Below are positions 54,149 through 62,445 of a stretch of 64,000 nucleotides of DNA, piece after piece. The notes beneath the pieces were generated by a model that saw nothing but the letters and a program-made list of their open reading frames with translations, had not been told where the DNA came from and ran no database searches. Numbering within the stretch: the stretch's first letter is position 1; each line of letters begins with the position of its first letter. The stretch is from Muribaculaceae bacterium. Its GTDB lineage: Bacteria > Bacteroidota > Bacteroidia > Bacteroidales > Muribaculaceae. The position numbers and the translations under genes are program-made. The stretch lies in contig JAFLTP010000010.1 of assembly GCA_022510405.1 (NCBI GenBank), forward strand, positions 28,098 through 92,097. The letters are read 5' to 3'.

Positions 54149-55125
54149 TCTTTTACAATTGCGTATTCCACACTGTCTGTTCTTAACATAAGATTTTTCA
54201 AACGGTCGGGAAACTTATGGGTCTCTAAATGTAATTTGCCACTTTTTGAGAAAGGTATATCATTGTAATTAACAACAAGTTCTATATTGTTGTCTTCATC
54301 ATCATTAAGGCGGCTCATAGCGACATAATATTCAACAGGCACTTTTGACGGGAATAATAACAATTCCTCCCCTTCGGGCACATTTATTGGAGTGATAGTC
54401 ACCATGGCTTGCTTCATCACCAATGGTTCAATTGGAACTATAAGTGTCACTTTGGATGGCATTGCTCTTGCACCTTTTATCTTTTGAATCTTGACTTCCA
54501 TTTCTGTGGTTTCAGAAATGTTTCGCAAAGTCACGCCTTCAGTTCTGACATAATTGATTGTATCGAGCACCTCTTTAGCCCCATAAACATATACGGAACC
54601 CGGAGATGCCTTAACGCTACCGTCAAGAGTATTGCCGGAAGCCGGGAAAACCTGACAATTTACCAGAATTGGCACTTTCTTTCCCGGATTAGTTGTATAT
54701 ACCAGCTGAAGAGAATCTAAAGATACTGATGTAATCAAGGCAGTGCTACCGAACCTTTCCTTTAAAGAGGTGATCAAATCATTATAGGAATATTTCAAAA
54801 TTCCGTCGTTGGAATATTCCTTAAAATCAATATTGATTGTTGGTTTCTTTAAATAACCGTTTCTCCAAAGATTAGTACCTTTATCACTTACTGCAACATG
54901 TATTTTTTCAGGTACATCGCTGATAAAAGTCACCGAGTCAGGCTGATTAACTATTCTAAGATTCACATTAAAGTGATCCTGTGCACTGTCGTTGAGTGCC
55001 AAGATGAACCAGAAGACAGCACTCACACATACAAAAACAAGAAAGAGCATGGCATTTTTGAAACCCGAAGTGCTCTTCAGGTTCTGCCACCTCTCTTTTG
55101 CATTGTCTAATTTACGGTTTGACAC
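54145..55125 (-). CDS. YbbR-like domain protein (CdaR-type), GTG start
   Basis: A 326-residue protein with a short cytoplasmic N-terminus, one membrane segment (NAMLFLVFVCVSAVFWFILAL, about 24-44) and a periplasmic part with YbbR-like repeats. In Firmicutes, YbbR (CdaR) modulates the diadenylate cyclase CdaA; in Bacteroidetes the gene sits with yajC and coaE and its role is not established. The start is GTG at 55125: a TAG lies three codons upstream (55132-55134, the yajC stop), and no ATG precedes the conserved membrane segment in frame. Confidence 0.88.
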   Translation of the reverse strand: MSNRKLDNAKERWQNLKSTSGFKNAMLFLVFVCVSAVFWFILALNDSAQDHFNVNLRIVNQPDSVTFISDVPEKIHVAVSDKGTNLWRNGYLKKPTINIDFKEYSNDGILKYSYNDLITSLKERFGSTALITSVSLDSLQLVYTTNPGKKVPILVNCQVFPASGNTLDGSVKASPGSVYVYGAKEVLDTINYVRTEGVTLRNISETTEMEVKIQKIKGARAMPSKVTLIVPIEPLVMKQAMVTITPINVPEGEELLLFPSKVPVEYYVAMSRLNDDEDNNIELVVNYNDIPFSKSGKLHLETHKFPDRLKNLMLRTDSVEYAIVKE

Positions 55126-55131
55126 CGTTGC

Positions 55132-55455
55132 CTATTGTTTCTTGAGTGCTTCTTCTTGCTGACCAGCGGGGAAAACTGAGGCTTTGTCTACTTTTAATGA
55201 CACCCCGGGTGCAACTTCCATTAAAATGGTATTATCGTTTATTTCTTTAATTTTTCCATGGATGCCACCTGCAGTAACCACTGAATCTCCTTTCTGCATG
55301 GCTTCACGGGCTTTCTTAATCTCTTTCTGTTTTTTAGATTGAGGACGGATCATAAAGAAATAGAAAATCACGATCATCGCAATGATCATAATCATTCCAC
55401 TGAATCCACCACCGGCAGATTCACTTTGAAGTAAAATCGAATTTAATGTATTCAT
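55132..55455 (-). CDS. yajC: Preprotein translocase subunit YajC
   Basis: A small membrane protein of 107 residues that associates with SecDF. A single hydrophobic segment (MIMIIAMIVIFYFFMIRPQSKKQKE, in about 21-47) with the diagnostic FMIRPQ...KK motif is followed by a soluble domain (GDSVVTAGGIHGKI...VEVAPGVSLKV-like). It lies between nusB and ybbR, as in other Bacteroidales. Confidence 0.96.
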   Translation of the reverse strand: MNTLNSILLQSESAGGGFSGMIMIIAMIVIFYFFMIRPQSKKQKEIKKAREAMQKGDSVVTAGGIHGKIKEINDNTILMEVAPGVSLKVDKASVFPAGQQEEALKKQ

Positions 55456-55469
55456 GTTTTGAGTTATGT

Positions 55470-55500
55470 GTTTTAAGTTTTAAGTTGAGAGTTTTACAGT
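55470..55500. repeat. Degenerate AAGTTTT-type repeats between nusB and yajC
   Basis: Units TTTTAAG, TTTTAAG, TTGAGAG and TTTTACA occur with an approximate 7-base period in the spacer between two co-directional genes. It is a degenerate member of the window-wide repeat family. Confidence 0.6.
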
Positions 55501-55522
55501 AATCTAAAATTTTACTTTAACT

Positions 55523-56929
55523 CTATTTCATTATTATACCCTCTTCCTTTAACTTAGGAAGAATTGTAGCCAAAAGTCCGTTTACAAATTGTCCGCTCTT
55601 TTCAGAACTGTAACTTTTAGCAATTTCAATGTATTCATTTATACTGGCTTGGAGAGGAATTTCCGGATAATTGATTATCTCTGCCAACGCAGTCATGGTG
55701 ATTATTACATCCATAAAAGCCATCCGGTCTGCCTCCCATTTTTCATGAATCAAAGCATCCTCGATGTATTTTCTATATATGTCCTTATTCCTGACTACAT
55801 AATTAAAAAGTTCAGCACCGAATTTGGCGTCTTTACCATGTTCTCCGTCTTTATACATAGGCATAACGGCAGAAGAAACAGTGTCGACGCTTTCCAATCT
55901 TTTGAATGTTTTCAAAACGAAAGATGCCATTATTTCGAGATCATCGTTCCAAAAAACAGATTTATCCTCAAGATATTCCAGGAAATGCCGATTGTTTAGG
56001 ATCACCTCAACCAAGATATCTCTCCAAAAGTCTGAATCTTTTCTTATGTCTCTTCCCGGGTCTACCTCATAGTTTTTATAAATTTCAGAATCAAGGATCG
56101 CTTCCAACAGAATGTTGAGAAGTTCAGGATCTTCTGCTCTCCATGAAAGATGGTTTTTCTCTGTGTACTCCTCAAACTCCGGATTCTTTTCTATCAATTC
56201 CGGAATCTGATTGCGAACAAACTTCATATTAGGATTAAGGTCTTCCGAAGTAGCCAAATATTTATTTTTATTAATCTCCAGTTGATCCAATCTCAAACGA
56301 GTCAATTCCACAGGTAAAGCCAGTAGTCTCATATATAGATCTCTGGCCTTGTTCATGCTCTGTTCAAGAGTTTTTAGAGCATCTGATATATTGTCTTTCG
56401 AGGCATAGAAGTTTTTGAAAGTCAAATCCATCATTTCTTTCATTCTGTCCACCCCCGATAAAGAATAGCCCGGTATATTTTTTATAATTTCATTAACCTG
56501 AGGATTAAGAATAATGACGTTATTAAAAATATTTTCCCAAAAACTATCGGTGACAAGACCTTGATCTTTATTTTTTTCGAATTCTCTGAATAGGAGACTT
56601 TCTTTTATAGCTTCACTAAGAGAAGACAACACAGGTGCAAAAGGGAAATTCCCTCCGGAATACTTAATTTCCATAGATTTCATTCTGTCATCGCTTTCTA
56701 CACGAAGAATGAATCTTGTTTGAGTCAAGGGATATTTTTTGTTTTTTCCTACAACTTGATGAGCCAATTTATCCATAAGATAAATAAGATCCAAATAGAG
56801 GTTGTAGGCAAAACGTTTTTCCTTTGTAGGTGCAGAGGGTTGTGATTCCAACGAGAACGGTTTCTCTATCAATAAGTATGAATAGAGAAGTTGCACTGTC
56901 TTCATCCTGATCAATACCCTGTTTATCAT
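55523..56929 (-). CDS. nusB: NusB family transcription antitermination factor, unusually long
   Basis: The C-terminal part is clearly NusB: ALIHEKWEADRMAFMDVIITMTALAEIINYPEIPLQASINEYIEIAKSYSSEKSGQFVNGLLATI (in about 385-455). The N-terminus MINRVLIRMKTVQLLYSYL is the Bacteroidales NusB start. The total of 468 residues greatly exceeds the 130-160 of most bacteria and the roughly 310 of Bacteroides. The extra length lies between these ends and is mostly helical and charged. NusB works with S10 (NusE) in rRNA antitermination. It is the first gene of a five-gene operon. Confidence 0.88.
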   Translation of the reverse strand: MINRVLIRMKTVQLLYSYLLIEKPFSLESQPSAPTKEKRFAYNLYLDLIYLMDKLAHQVVGKNKKYPLTQTRFILRVESDDRMKSMEIKYSGGNFPFAPVLSSLSEAIKESLLFREFEKNKDQGLVTDSFWENIFNNVIILNPQVNEIIKNIPGYSLSGVDRMKEMMDLTFKNFYASKDNISDALKTLEQSMNKARDLYMRLLALPVELTRLRLDQLEINKNKYLATSEDLNPNMKFVRNQIPELIEKNPEFEEYTEKNHLSWRAEDPELLNILLEAILDSEIYKNYEVDPGRDIRKDSDFWRDILVEVILNNRHFLEYLEDKSVFWNDDLEIMASFVLKTFKRLESVDTVSSAVMPMYKDGEHGKDAKFGAELFNYVVRNKDIYRKYIEDALIHEKWEADRMAFMDVIITMTALAEIINYPEIPLQASINEYIEIAKSYSSEKSGQFVNGLLATILPKLKEEGIIMK

Positions 56930-56931
56930 AT

Positions 56932-56956
56932 TAAAGTTTAAAGTTTAAAGATTAAA
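56932..56956. repeat. AAAGTTT repeats in the nusB leader
   Basis: TTAAAGTTTAAAGTTTAAAG-type sequence (about 25 bases, 7-base period) lies between the predicted nusB transcription start and the ATG, so it is in the 5' leader of the mRNA. Confidence 0.75.
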
Positions 56957-56979
56957 TATTGGAGTCGGATATTCTTATG

Positions 56980-57010
56980 CAAAATTAACCAAAAGAAAGA
57001 AGGTTACAAA
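56980..57010 (-). promoter_or_regulatory. Promoter of the nusB operon
   Basis: On the minus strand TTTG (57007-57010, inside the end of rlmB) and TAATTTTG (56980-56987) are 19 bases apart, a consensus match. The leader of about 45 bases contains the heptamer repeat. Confidence 0.6.
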
Positions 57011-57744
57011 ACGCGTCGTTGTCTTACGGCTTCATAGAGAATCACACCACAAGCCACAGAAACATTTAGAGAACCCACTTTCCCTAAAATAGGGATAGCC
57101 GCCAATTGATCACACCTTCTCAAAACCTCGGGAGATAGGCCAGTATCTTCTGCACCCATTACAATCGCCACCGGAACCTTATAATCTATTTCAGTGTAGT
57201 TCTCTGAACTTTTTTCCGATGCTCCTACCACTTTGTATCCATTCTCATGCAACCTTCCAATGGTATGCACCAAGTCTTTTTCTCGACAAACAGGTATATG
57301 GAATAATGCACCCGCAGAAGATCTTACAGAATCTGATGTTACAGAGGCACTACCCTTTTCGGGTATAATTATAAAATCTGCCCCGGCACACTCCGCACTT
57401 CTCGCTATGGCTCCAAAATTCCTTGCATCCGTAACTCCATCAAGTATTATGCCTAAAGGTGTTTTTCCTTCCTCATATAATGAAACCAAGAGATTATCAA
57501 GATTATGGTATCGTACAGGACAAACGATGGCTATAACCCCCTGATGGTTTTTCATGGTTATACGGTTCAGTTTTTCATTAGGAACTCGTTGCATCGGCAC
57601 ATCCAATTCTCTGGCTTTCGCCAGCACTTCTTTTATAAGGTCACCATTGATTTCTCTTTTTATCAGGATCTTATCAATACTCTTGGAGGCTTCCAAAGCT
57701 TCCAAGACCGGACGAATTCCGAATATATAATCTGATTTTTCCAA
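57004..57744 (-). CDS. rlmB: SpoU/TrmH family 2'-O-ribose methyltransferase, RlmB-like
   Basis: An S-adenosylmethionine-dependent rRNA methyltransferase of the trefoil-knot family; RlmB methylates G2251 of 23S rRNA. A substrate-binding N-terminal domain (IFGIRPVLEALEA) is followed by the SPOUT domain with ILDGVTDARNFGAIARSAE, VMGAEDTGLSPEVL and IPILGKVGSLNVSVACGVILYEA, all diagnostic. The TTG at 57744 gives the usual start (EKSDYIFGIRPV) and about 246 residues without overlapping recN. ATGs at 57795 or 57810 would add 17-22 residues and overlap recN by 35-50 bases. I favour TTG but the choice is open. Confidence 0.9.
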   Translation of the reverse strand: MEKSDYIFGIRPVLEALEASKSIDKILIKREINGDLIKEVLAKARELDVPMQRVPNEKLNRITMKNHQGVIAIVCPVRYHNLDNLLVSLYEEGKTPLGIILDGVTDARNFGAIARSAECAGADFIIIPEKGSASVTSDSVRSSAGALFHIPVCREKDLVHTIGRLHENGYKVVGASEKSSENYTEIDYKVPVAIVMGAEDTGLSPEVLRRCDQLAAIPILGKVGSLNVSVACGVILYEAVRQRRVL

Positions 57745-57760
57745 TTTCTCTAAATTTGAA

Positions 57761-59434
57761 TTAATGTTTATTGGTTTGGAGTAGAATCTTGGCATTCTCC
57801 AAGGCTGCATTATTGATGGAAGTGCCCGAGATCATTGCAGCGATTTCTGTTATTCTCTCTTCGGGATTCAGCAACTTGATGTGTGAAACTGTCTTTTCAT
57901 CATCATCATCTTTGTATACCTTTAATTGCTTATCTCCGACTGCTGCCACCTGTGGCAAATGCGTCACGGCGATTACCTGGATAGATTTTGACATACCGTG
58001 CATCATATTACCCATTCTATGTGCGATTTCGCCTGAAACACCCGTGTCGACCTCATCAAATATAATGGTGGGAAGATTCATATTTTCAGCCATTATTGAT
58101 TTGATACCAAGCATCACTCTTGCAATCTCACCGCCGGAGGCTATTTCTGAAATAGGTTGCAGTGGATGATTCTTGTTAAAACTACAAAAGAAAGTAACTA
58201 TATCTTGGCCTTCCGCTGTCATCTTCCCTTTTTGAATATCTATTTGGAATTTTACATTCGGAAGACCTAATGGAATGATTTTTTCCATAAGAGATTCTGA
58301 GAATCTTTCCGATACTTTGATTCTCGATTCCGTAAGCAAATCAGCCTTTTCTTTCAGATCCTTCGCCAACTCTTTAAGTTGATGCTCAAATTTGACAACA
58401 TCTGTTTTGTCTCCGGAAATAGAAGAAAGTTCTTCCTTTAATTGTTGATGGAGTTCTACAAGTTCATCTTCGTCTTTCACTTTGAACTTTTTCATTGCTT
58501 CGTAGAGGCTATCTATTCTGGCTTGCACTTTTTCCAGACGCCCCGGATCAGAATCTATCTTATCGGCGAATCCTCCAAGAGTATCTGCTATATCACGCAA
58601 TTCTATTTTAATAGTGTTCAGCCTTTCCACTAAGTCATTATCGCCCTTAGCGTCCAAAAGTTCAAAATCTATTCCTTCCATCACCGAGGAAGCACCTTGC
58701 AGACACTTTAATGCCGAGGAGATTCCCCCGCCTATCAAATCTTGTGCTTCAGATAAATCTGATTTAATTTTATCGGCGTCTCCAAGCAATTCAGCCTCTC
58801 TCTCCAAAGAAATCAACTCCCCTTTCTTAGGTTTCAACTTATCCAATTGCTCAAGACGGAAAATGATGAAGTCCTTATTTTCCTTTCCCTTCGCAATCGA
58901 CTCCTTAATCCTTTTTATTTTATTTCTTAGTGAAACATAATTATGAAATACAACGCGATAAGCCTCCAAAATTTCATTATTGCCACCGAATGAATCAATT
59001 ATTGACAATTGTTCATGTGGATCATTCAATAGTGAATTACTATGCTGAGAATGAATATCGAGCAAACCATCGGCTACTGAAGCCAACAAAGACAGATTCA
59101 CCGGAGTGTCATTAACAAATCCTCGGCTCTTGCCGGATGTGGAAATTTCTCGTCTTAAAATGAGTTCCTTGGCATCCCATTCAATATCATTTTCTTCGCA
59201 TATATTTTTAATACTTGCCATGGGATTCGAGAAGATTCCTTCCACCACCATTTTTCTATTTTTGTCTCTCATGGCCTTAGAATCGGCTCGGGCACCCATC
59301 AATAAAGAGAGAGCATCAAGCATAATAGATTTTCCCGCTCCCGTTTCACCTGTTATGGTTGTGAAACCGTCACAGAAATCAATACTCGACCTATCGATCA
59401 AGGCATAATTGTCTATGCTCAATTTTTCCAGCAT
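57761..59434 (-). CDS. recN: DNA repair protein RecN
   Basis: An SMC-like ATPase for double-strand break repair, 557 residues. Walker A is GETGAGKS (29-36) in FTTITGETGAGKSIMLDALSLL. A coiled-coil arm spans about 150-370. The C-terminal half has ISEIASGGEIARVMLGIK (signature) and LPTIIFDEVDTGVSGEIAHRMG (Walker B). It lies between the DUF4835 gene and rlmB in an operon of usual Bacteroidales order. Confidence 0.96.
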   Translation of the reverse strand: MLEKLSIDNYALIDRSSIDFCDGFTTITGETGAGKSIMLDALSLLMGARADSKAMRDKNRKMVVEGIFSNPMASIKNICEENDIEWDAKELILRREISTSGKSRGFVNDTPVNLSLLASVADGLLDIHSQHSNSLLNDPHEQLSIIDSFGGNNEILEAYRVVFHNYVSLRNKIKRIKESIAKGKENKDFIIFRLEQLDKLKPKKGELISLEREAELLGDADKIKSDLSEAQDLIGGGISSALKCLQGASSVMEGIDFELLDAKGDNDLVERLNTIKIELRDIADTLGGFADKIDSDPGRLEKVQARIDSLYEAMKKFKVKDEDELVELHQQLKEELSSISGDKTDVVKFEHQLKELAKDLKEKADLLTESRIKVSERFSESLMEKIIPLGLPNVKFQIDIQKGKMTAEGQDIVTFFCSFNKNHPLQPISEIASGGEIARVMLGIKSIMAENMNLPTIIFDEVDTGVSGEIAHRMGNMMHGMSKSIQVIAVTHLPQVAAVGDKQLKVYKDDDDEKTVSHIKLLNPEERITEIAAMISGTSINNAALENAKILLQTNKH

Positions 59435-59477
59435 CCTCCTGTTATTTTTTGATATTTCTTCCTTAAGGAGTAATATT

Positions 59478-60386
59478 TCACCTCACTTCGTCAGGCTTTT
59501 TAATTTTCTCGATTCTACTTCTATCTGTAGGGAATATGGGTTGGAGAATATCATAAACCTTTTCCCTTTCAGTCTGAGGTGCCTGTGAATAAACATTCAC
59601 GAGTTCGTCTAACTTTGAGTCTCTGAAAATAGATAATCCAACCGACATTGGAGATTTGTCATAAATCTCTTTAATAATCTCCACAGATTCCGTAATTGCG
59701 GCTCTTCCTTTATCAGGACTCGTCACCATTTCGTCAAGACCTTTTCTATGGTATTGATAAGTGAGATCACGTAATGACGATGTATTAGCATCCATATAAG
59801 CGCTTAAAACAGCACTTCTGTTTCGTGTATCTTCGAATGCTCTCCATCCAATTTCGCCGCTACTTTGGGCCTGTTGCACCACAGTTGCTGCTTTATCGAA
59901 ATAAGGTTGACCCCCCATTGACGAAAAAGAATCGAAATCAAGAGCTAAAAAAAGATATGCATAATAATCCAAAATACCCTGAAGGTTGCTTGTCCATGTG
60001 TTTTCGTTATAAATCAACGGTTCGCCTTCACGGTAATCAAACTCTATTTTTGTGTCCTTAAAGTTGAAAAGGGTTGTTGTATAGGTACTGTTATAGACAG
60101 GACGGGAGAGTTGGACCTGCACTTCACCTTTTATACGGTCGTTGTCATAACTTTTAACAGTAAGAAAGAATCGACATTCTATTCTCTCGTTAGGTGAAAA
60201 AACTGCGTTAGTCCATTTGGTTTCGTTAAAGTAATCCGAAATCGCTTCCTGAAGCGATTCAAAAACACTTTTATTTGTACCCTCAATAGCACTTGTATTA
60301 ACTTCGACAGTGCATAACAATTCTTGCGCTTTACTACATAAAGCACTAATAACAAGAATTACAATAAGAAAAGTTTTACGCAACAT
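59478..60386 (-). CDS. DUF4835 family protein, PorD-like
   Basis: A 302-residue exported protein (signal MLRKTFLIVILVISALCSKAQ). It begins ELLCTVEVNTSAIEGTNKSVFESLQEAISDYFNETKW, the DUF4835 pattern. The P. gingivalis homologue PorD has been connected with the type IX secretion system, while relatives also occur in species where that system is not evident. It therefore only hints at type IX secretion here. It sits between coaBC and recN, a conserved place in Bacteroidetes. No lipobox and no catalytic motif were seen. Confidence 0.88.
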   Translation of the reverse strand: MLRKTFLIVILVISALCSKAQELLCTVEVNTSAIEGTNKSVFESLQEAISDYFNETKWTNAVFSPNERIECRFFLTVKSYDNDRIKGEVQVQLSRPVYNSTYTTTLFNFKDTKIEFDYREGEPLIYNENTWTSNLQGILDYYAYLFLALDFDSFSSMGGQPYFDKAATVVQQAQSSGEIGWRAFEDTRNRSAVLSAYMDANTSSLRDLTYQYHRKGLDEMVTSPDKGRAAITESVEIIKEIYDKSPMSVGLSIFRDSKLDELVNVYSQAPQTEREKVYDILQPIFPTDRSRIEKIKKPDEVR

Positions 60387-60396
60387 AATTTTTATC

Positions 60397-61599
60397 CTAT
60401 TTACTATAACGTAAAATAGCGTCTATTATGTCATTGGCGACTTCCCTTTTTGTTTTAGGATCATAGGAGGTGATTTCACCTGTCTTAGACAGGATTTTAA
60501 TTTTATTGGTGTCTTTCATAAATCCGGCATCCGGATCATTTAAAGAATTCAACACTATGATATCTAATTTTTTACTTTCCAGTTTCTTCTTCGCATTTGA
60601 AATCTCATTATCGGTTTCCAATGCAAAGCCTACAGTGAATTGATTGTTTTTGTGAGAACTTAAATAGGCTGCGATATCCGGATTTCTTTTAAGCCTGATC
60701 ACCATCTCCTCTTCATTCTCTCTTTTAATTTTTTTATCGGAGACTTTATCCGGCGCATAATCAGCCACCGCGGCCGAAAAAATTGCGATATCACATAAAG
60801 GGAATTTACTTTTGGCCTGTTCAAACATTTCAATGGCTGATGTCACATCAGTCCTTTCAATATTTCCTGTTTTAGGTGTATCCAAAGACACAGGTCCGGT
60901 TATCAAGAAAACCTCAGCTCCTCTTTTTCCAAGTTCGCGAGCGATTTCAAATCCCATTTTTCCACTTGAATAATTACCAATAAACCTCACCGGATCTATA
61001 TTTTCGTATGTAGGACCCGCCGTAACCAAAACTTTTTTACCTTTCAAGTCTTGCTTCTTGCTGAAATATTTTTGGATTTCCTGAAAAATCTCTTGAGGTT
61101 CAGCCATTCTCCCTTTGCCTTCCAAACCACTTGCAAGTTCTCCGGAGCCGGGAGAAACTATAATCACACCGTCATTTTGCAGCTGGGCTATATTTCTTTG
61201 GGTTGAAGGATGTCGCCACATATCCAGATCCATTGCCGGCGCAATCATAACATCTTCCTTAGCAGAAAGATATGTGGTCACCAACATATTATCGGCTATG
61301 CCATTAGCCATTTTCCCAATAGTGGAAGCTGTAGCGGGCGCTATAACCATGAGGTTAGCCCATAGTCCAAGATCAACATGGCTATGCCATTCTCCGGTGT
61401 TAGCCGTAAAGAATTCCGAGACAACAGGTTTGGAGCTCAAACTTGCAAATGTCACCGGGGTAACAAACTCCTTTGCAGCCGGAGTCATTACAACCTGCAC
61501 CTCGGCACCGGCTTTCACCAATAAACGAAGAAGCATAACCGACTTATATGCCGCTATGCCTCCCGTAATTCCTAAAACTATATGTTTACCGTTTAACAT
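60397..61599 (-). CDS. coaBC: Phosphopantothenoylcysteine decarboxylase / synthetase
   Basis: A bifunctional enzyme for two steps of CoA synthesis. The N-terminal flavoprotein CoaC domain (about 1-180) has ITGGIAAYKS, the catalytic His region WHSHVDLGLWA and PAMDLDMW. The C-terminal CoaB domain (about 190-400) begins KVLVTAGPTYENIDPVRFIGNYSSGKMG, with the synthetase Lys site near the end (ARD-like DIIVLNSLND). Length of 400 residues is normal. With coaE in the neighbouring operon the window supplies three CoA activities. Confidence 0.97.
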   Translation of the reverse strand: MLNGKHIVLGITGGIAAYKSVMLLRLLVKAGAEVQVVMTPAAKEFVTPVTFASLSSKPVVSEFFTANTGEWHSHVDLGLWANLMVIAPATASTIGKMANGIADNMLVTTYLSAKEDVMIAPAMDLDMWRHPSTQRNIAQLQNDGVIIVSPGSGELASGLEGKGRMAEPQEIFQEIQKYFSKKQDLKGKKVLVTAGPTYENIDPVRFIGNYSSGKMGFEIARELGKRGAEVFLITGPVSLDTPKTGNIERTDVTSAIEMFEQAKSKFPLCDIAIFSAAVADYAPDKVSDKKIKRENEEEMVIRLKRNPDIAAYLSSHKNNQFTVGFALETDNEISNAKKKLESKKLDIIVLNSLNDPDAGFMKDTNKIKILSKTGEITSYDPKTKREVANDIIDAILRYSK

Positions 61600-61635
61600 C
61601 AGTTTCTCGTTTTTCCAAGGAATAAACCAAAAACC

Positions 61636-62406
61636 TTAATTCTCTCTGCTATATTTATATTTCAATTGGCAGAGCACATCTTTAGTATTTTTGGGGAAAT
61701 CTCCTTGCATGACCCAATCAAAGAAAGACGGTTCTCGTTTCAAAACCTCTTTAACAGTTTTGCCCTTGTGCTTACCGAAATTAAAAACAGGCCTATCCTG
61801 CTCGTCAAGCACTATTCTTGCTGCCAAATCAAGATTACGGCCCACAGTAGAGAATTTAGCCAAAGCTTCCACATCATTTTCCAACTCTTGATATTTATCA
61901 AGTTGTTCTTTAAGCACTTCATAGGTTGCTTGTGTGTCTGCCAAGGCACTGTGTGCGCCTTCCAGTTCTTTACCACAATAAAAGCGATAAGCTGCCACCA
62001 GTGTTCTTTGTTCCATTTTATGGAAGATATTCTGAACATCTATAAAATGTCGACCGGCAACATCAAAATTGATTCCGCATCTTCCGAATTCCTCCATCAA
62101 AAGAGGCACATCAAATTTGTTGCTATTATAACCGGCTATGTCACAACCTTCAAATATCGTGTGCAAAGATTTGGCAATTTGTTTGAATGAAGGCTCATCT
62201 TTAACATCCTCGTCCGATATATGATGCACGGCTGTGGCTGCGGCGGGAATCGGAATACCCGGATTTATTCTTCTGCTCTTCTTCTCTTCATGGCCATCAG
62301 GAAAAACCTTGATATAAGATAATTCTACAATCCTATCTTGAGTCACATTAGTTCCCGTGGTTTCAAGATCAAAGAAAATCAGAGGTCTCTTCAGGTTCAG
62401 TTCCAT
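61636..62406 (-). CDS. 3'-5' exonuclease, DnaQ/epsilon-like (DEDDh)
   Basis: A 256-residue protein whose first 170 residues form a DEDDh exonuclease. Asp13 and Glu15 are in FFDLETTGT, Asp99 in SNKFDVP, and His152/Asp157 in HSALADT. The C-terminal part (about 205-255; VFNFGKHKGKTVKEVL...SFFDWVMQGDF) is a small domain found after such exonucleases in Bacteroidetes and also in isolated proteins. It directly follows dnaN in the operon, so it could serve as a proofreading or repair exonuclease with the clamp. Whether it is the replicative epsilon subunit is not decided by sequence. Confidence 0.92.
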   Translation of the reverse strand: MELNLKRPLIFFDLETTGTNVTQDRIVELSYIKVFPDGHEEKKSRRINPGIPIPAAATAVHHISDEDVKDEPSFKQIAKSLHTIFEGCDIAGYNSNKFDVPLLMEEFGRCGINFDVAGRHFIDVQNIFHKMEQRTLVAAYRFYCGKELEGAHSALADTQATYEVLKEQLDKYQELENDVEALAKFSTVGRNLDLAARIVLDEQDRPVFNFGKHKGKTVKEVLKREPSFFDWVMQGDFPKNTKDVLCQLKYKYSREN

Positions 62407-62445
62407 AACTGAAGTTTTCTATTTAAACTATAAACTTTCACCTTT

